Source: Rhodothermia bacterium
Lineage (GTDB): Bacteria; Bacteroidota; Rhodothermia; Rhodothermales; UBA2364
DNA: 64,000 nucleotides
NCBI GenBank assembly: GCA_017303715.1
Contig: JAFLBZ010000019.1
Location: 1 to 64,000, forward strand
Reading direction: 5' to 3'
Shown: positions 63,205 through 64,000 of the stretch, one piece after another
How positions within the stretch are numbered: position 1 is the first letter of the stretch
How the letters are laid out: the number at the start of each line of letters is the position of its first letter
The notes under the pieces: model-generated
Databases searched by the model: none
What the model saw: only the letters and a program-made list of their open reading frames with translations
Told to the model about the DNA's origin: nothing
Position numbers and translations under genes: made by a program

Positions 63205-64000
63205 TTATTTCCCAATACAAAACCGCGAAAAGATTTCGCCCAGAATGTCCTCGGTGGTGATCTCACCGGTAATGGCGCCCAACTCATGAAGTGCCAAACG
63301 CAGGTCTAACGACAAGCGATCTCCTGTGACGTGTCCCGATGTTAATAGCTCTAACGCCGTTTCAACATGGTTTAACGCAAAATGGAGGTGTTGTCGGTGG
63401 CGCTGATTGGTCACGACAGCCGATGCCTCGGTATTGGCCAAGCCCGACATTACCGTTTCCACCAACGTTTTCCTTAATTGGTCTAAAGCCGGATCGTCCC
63501 AATCTGTCGCAGCAAGAAAAAAAGCCGTATTGCTTCTTGTTTTTTCAGGGCTTAGGTCTGCTTTATTTTCGACTTGCAGGACGGGAAGTTGCGGTTGCGA
63601 GCGTTGAAGGTTTTCTAAGAATTGACGTTCTTCATGATCCATGCCGATCACAGCGTCATAAACGTACAACAACAAATCTGCCGAGTGGATGGCCTTTTCT
63701 GCACGCCGGACGCCTTCTGCCTCGATCAGGTCTTGGGTCTCGCGAAGGCCAGCGGTATCCACAAACCGGAACAAATAGCCCCCAATTTCGGTATCGGCCT
63801 CAATTTCGTCGCGGGTGGTTCCGGCAATCGGACTCACGATAGCGCGTTCACGACCAATGAGCGCATTCAACAAGGTACTTTTGCCTGCATTTGGTCGCCC
63901 ACCAATAACCACCCGAATCCCATCCCGCAAAAGTGCCCCAACCCGCCACGAATCCAATAGGCCAGACAACAGTATTTGTGCATTACGGAGCAACTGAACC
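63205..64000 (-). CDS. mnmE: tRNA uridine-5-carboxymethylaminomethyl(34) synthesis GTPase MnmE, 3' part
   Basis: The C-terminal 265 residues of MnmE; the gene continues beyond the right edge. The G domain has GGRPNAGKSTLLNALIG, SPIAGTTRDEIEAD and VDTAGLRETQDLIEAEGVRRAEKAI. The conserved C-terminal FCIGK, whose cysteine is essential for tRNA modification, is intact. MnmE with MnmG modifies the wobble uridine of several tRNAs. No start codon is in the window. Confidence 0.97.
   Translation of the reverse strand, partial: VQLLRNAQILLSGLLDSWRVGALLRDGIRVVIGGRPNAGKSTLLNALIGRERAIVSPIAGTTRDEIEADTEIGGYLFRFVDTAGLRETQDLIEAEGVRRAEKAIHSADLLLYVYDAVIGMDHEERQFLENLQRSQPQLPVLQVENKADLSPEKTRSNTAFFLAATDWDDPALDQLRKTLVETVMSGLANTEASAVVTNQRHRQHLHFALNHVETALELLTSGHVTGDRLSLDLRLALHELGAITGEITTEDILGEIFSRFCIGK

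Overview
The window looks like chromosome of a Bacteroidota/Rhodothermota-type bacterium (assignment by gene content only, moderate confidence). The signs are an atpZ-atpI-atpBEFHAG block without atpD/atpC, an ATP synthase subunit a with a signal-peptide-like N-terminal extension, a BatA/DUF58 VWA cluster, an OmpA porin with PKD domains, NamZ, an S9 peptidase and a CxxxY-type CcmE. About 56 kb is ordinary mid-GC core genome. The first 7.7 kb is clearly AT-rich accessory DNA.

1-7,700 (accessory). All genes read on the minus strand except a transposase tail at the left edge. Going leftward from about 7,400 there are a tyrosine recombinase fragment, then four gene blocks: (1) a dynamin-like P-loop GTPase plus a PD-(D/E)XK nuclease-like protein; (2) an SPPY-type DNA methyltransferase plus an MvaI/BcnI-type restriction enzyme; (3) a 75-aa unknown plus an Rpn-type nuclease; (4) a MazF-type toxin-antitoxin pair. 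Between the blocks lie 120-156 bp imperfect palindromes. Each of blocks 1-3 begins with a 9-mer starting GTTA and ends with its (near-)exact reverse complement: GTTATGTGC/GCACATAAC, GTTACCGGC/GCCGGTAAC, GTTAAGCAC/GTGCCTAAC. The 9-mer differs between blocks. This is the signature of integron gene cassettes with attC sites, and it is the main discovery candidate. A 52-53 bp periodic array of short palindromes lies behind the recombinase.

8,300-18,700 (core, mostly minus). A lipoprotein and an MDR oxidoreductase are followed by cytochrome c maturation genes (ccmB, ccmC, ccmD-like, ccmE), murB, and a VWA cluster (DUF58, methyltransferase, DUF4381-like, sirtuin, BatA). Two tRNA-Ser genes follow at 18.7-19.0 kb.

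19,000-27,500. ATP synthase (gamma, alpha, delta, b, c, a, AtpI-like, AtpZ), a bactofilin and an M23 peptidase on the minus strand, then rpsT on the plus strand.

27,600-38,500. An OmpA/PKD porin and an S9 peptidase on plus. Then NamZ, ndk, a membrane protein with an SDR, ridA, a lipoprotein, apt and terC.

38,700-51,100. yicC, tRNA-Ser, and a translation operon rplM-rpsI-rpsB-tsf-pyrH-frr, then purL, zapA with a coiled-coil partner, and pheST. All are on minus.

51,200-64,000. A polyprenyl sugar transferase, an ABC-F protein, an AIM24 protein, a peptidoglycan-binding protein with an SxGC motif, YceI, a decayed IS1182-type transposase, a sugar nucleotidyltransferase, an SH3 protein, metZ, an OsmC protein, an SDR, and the 3' part of mnmE running off the right edge. 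A roughly 80-bp non-coding repeat occurs twice (10.45 kb and 57.46 kb) in opposite orientation.
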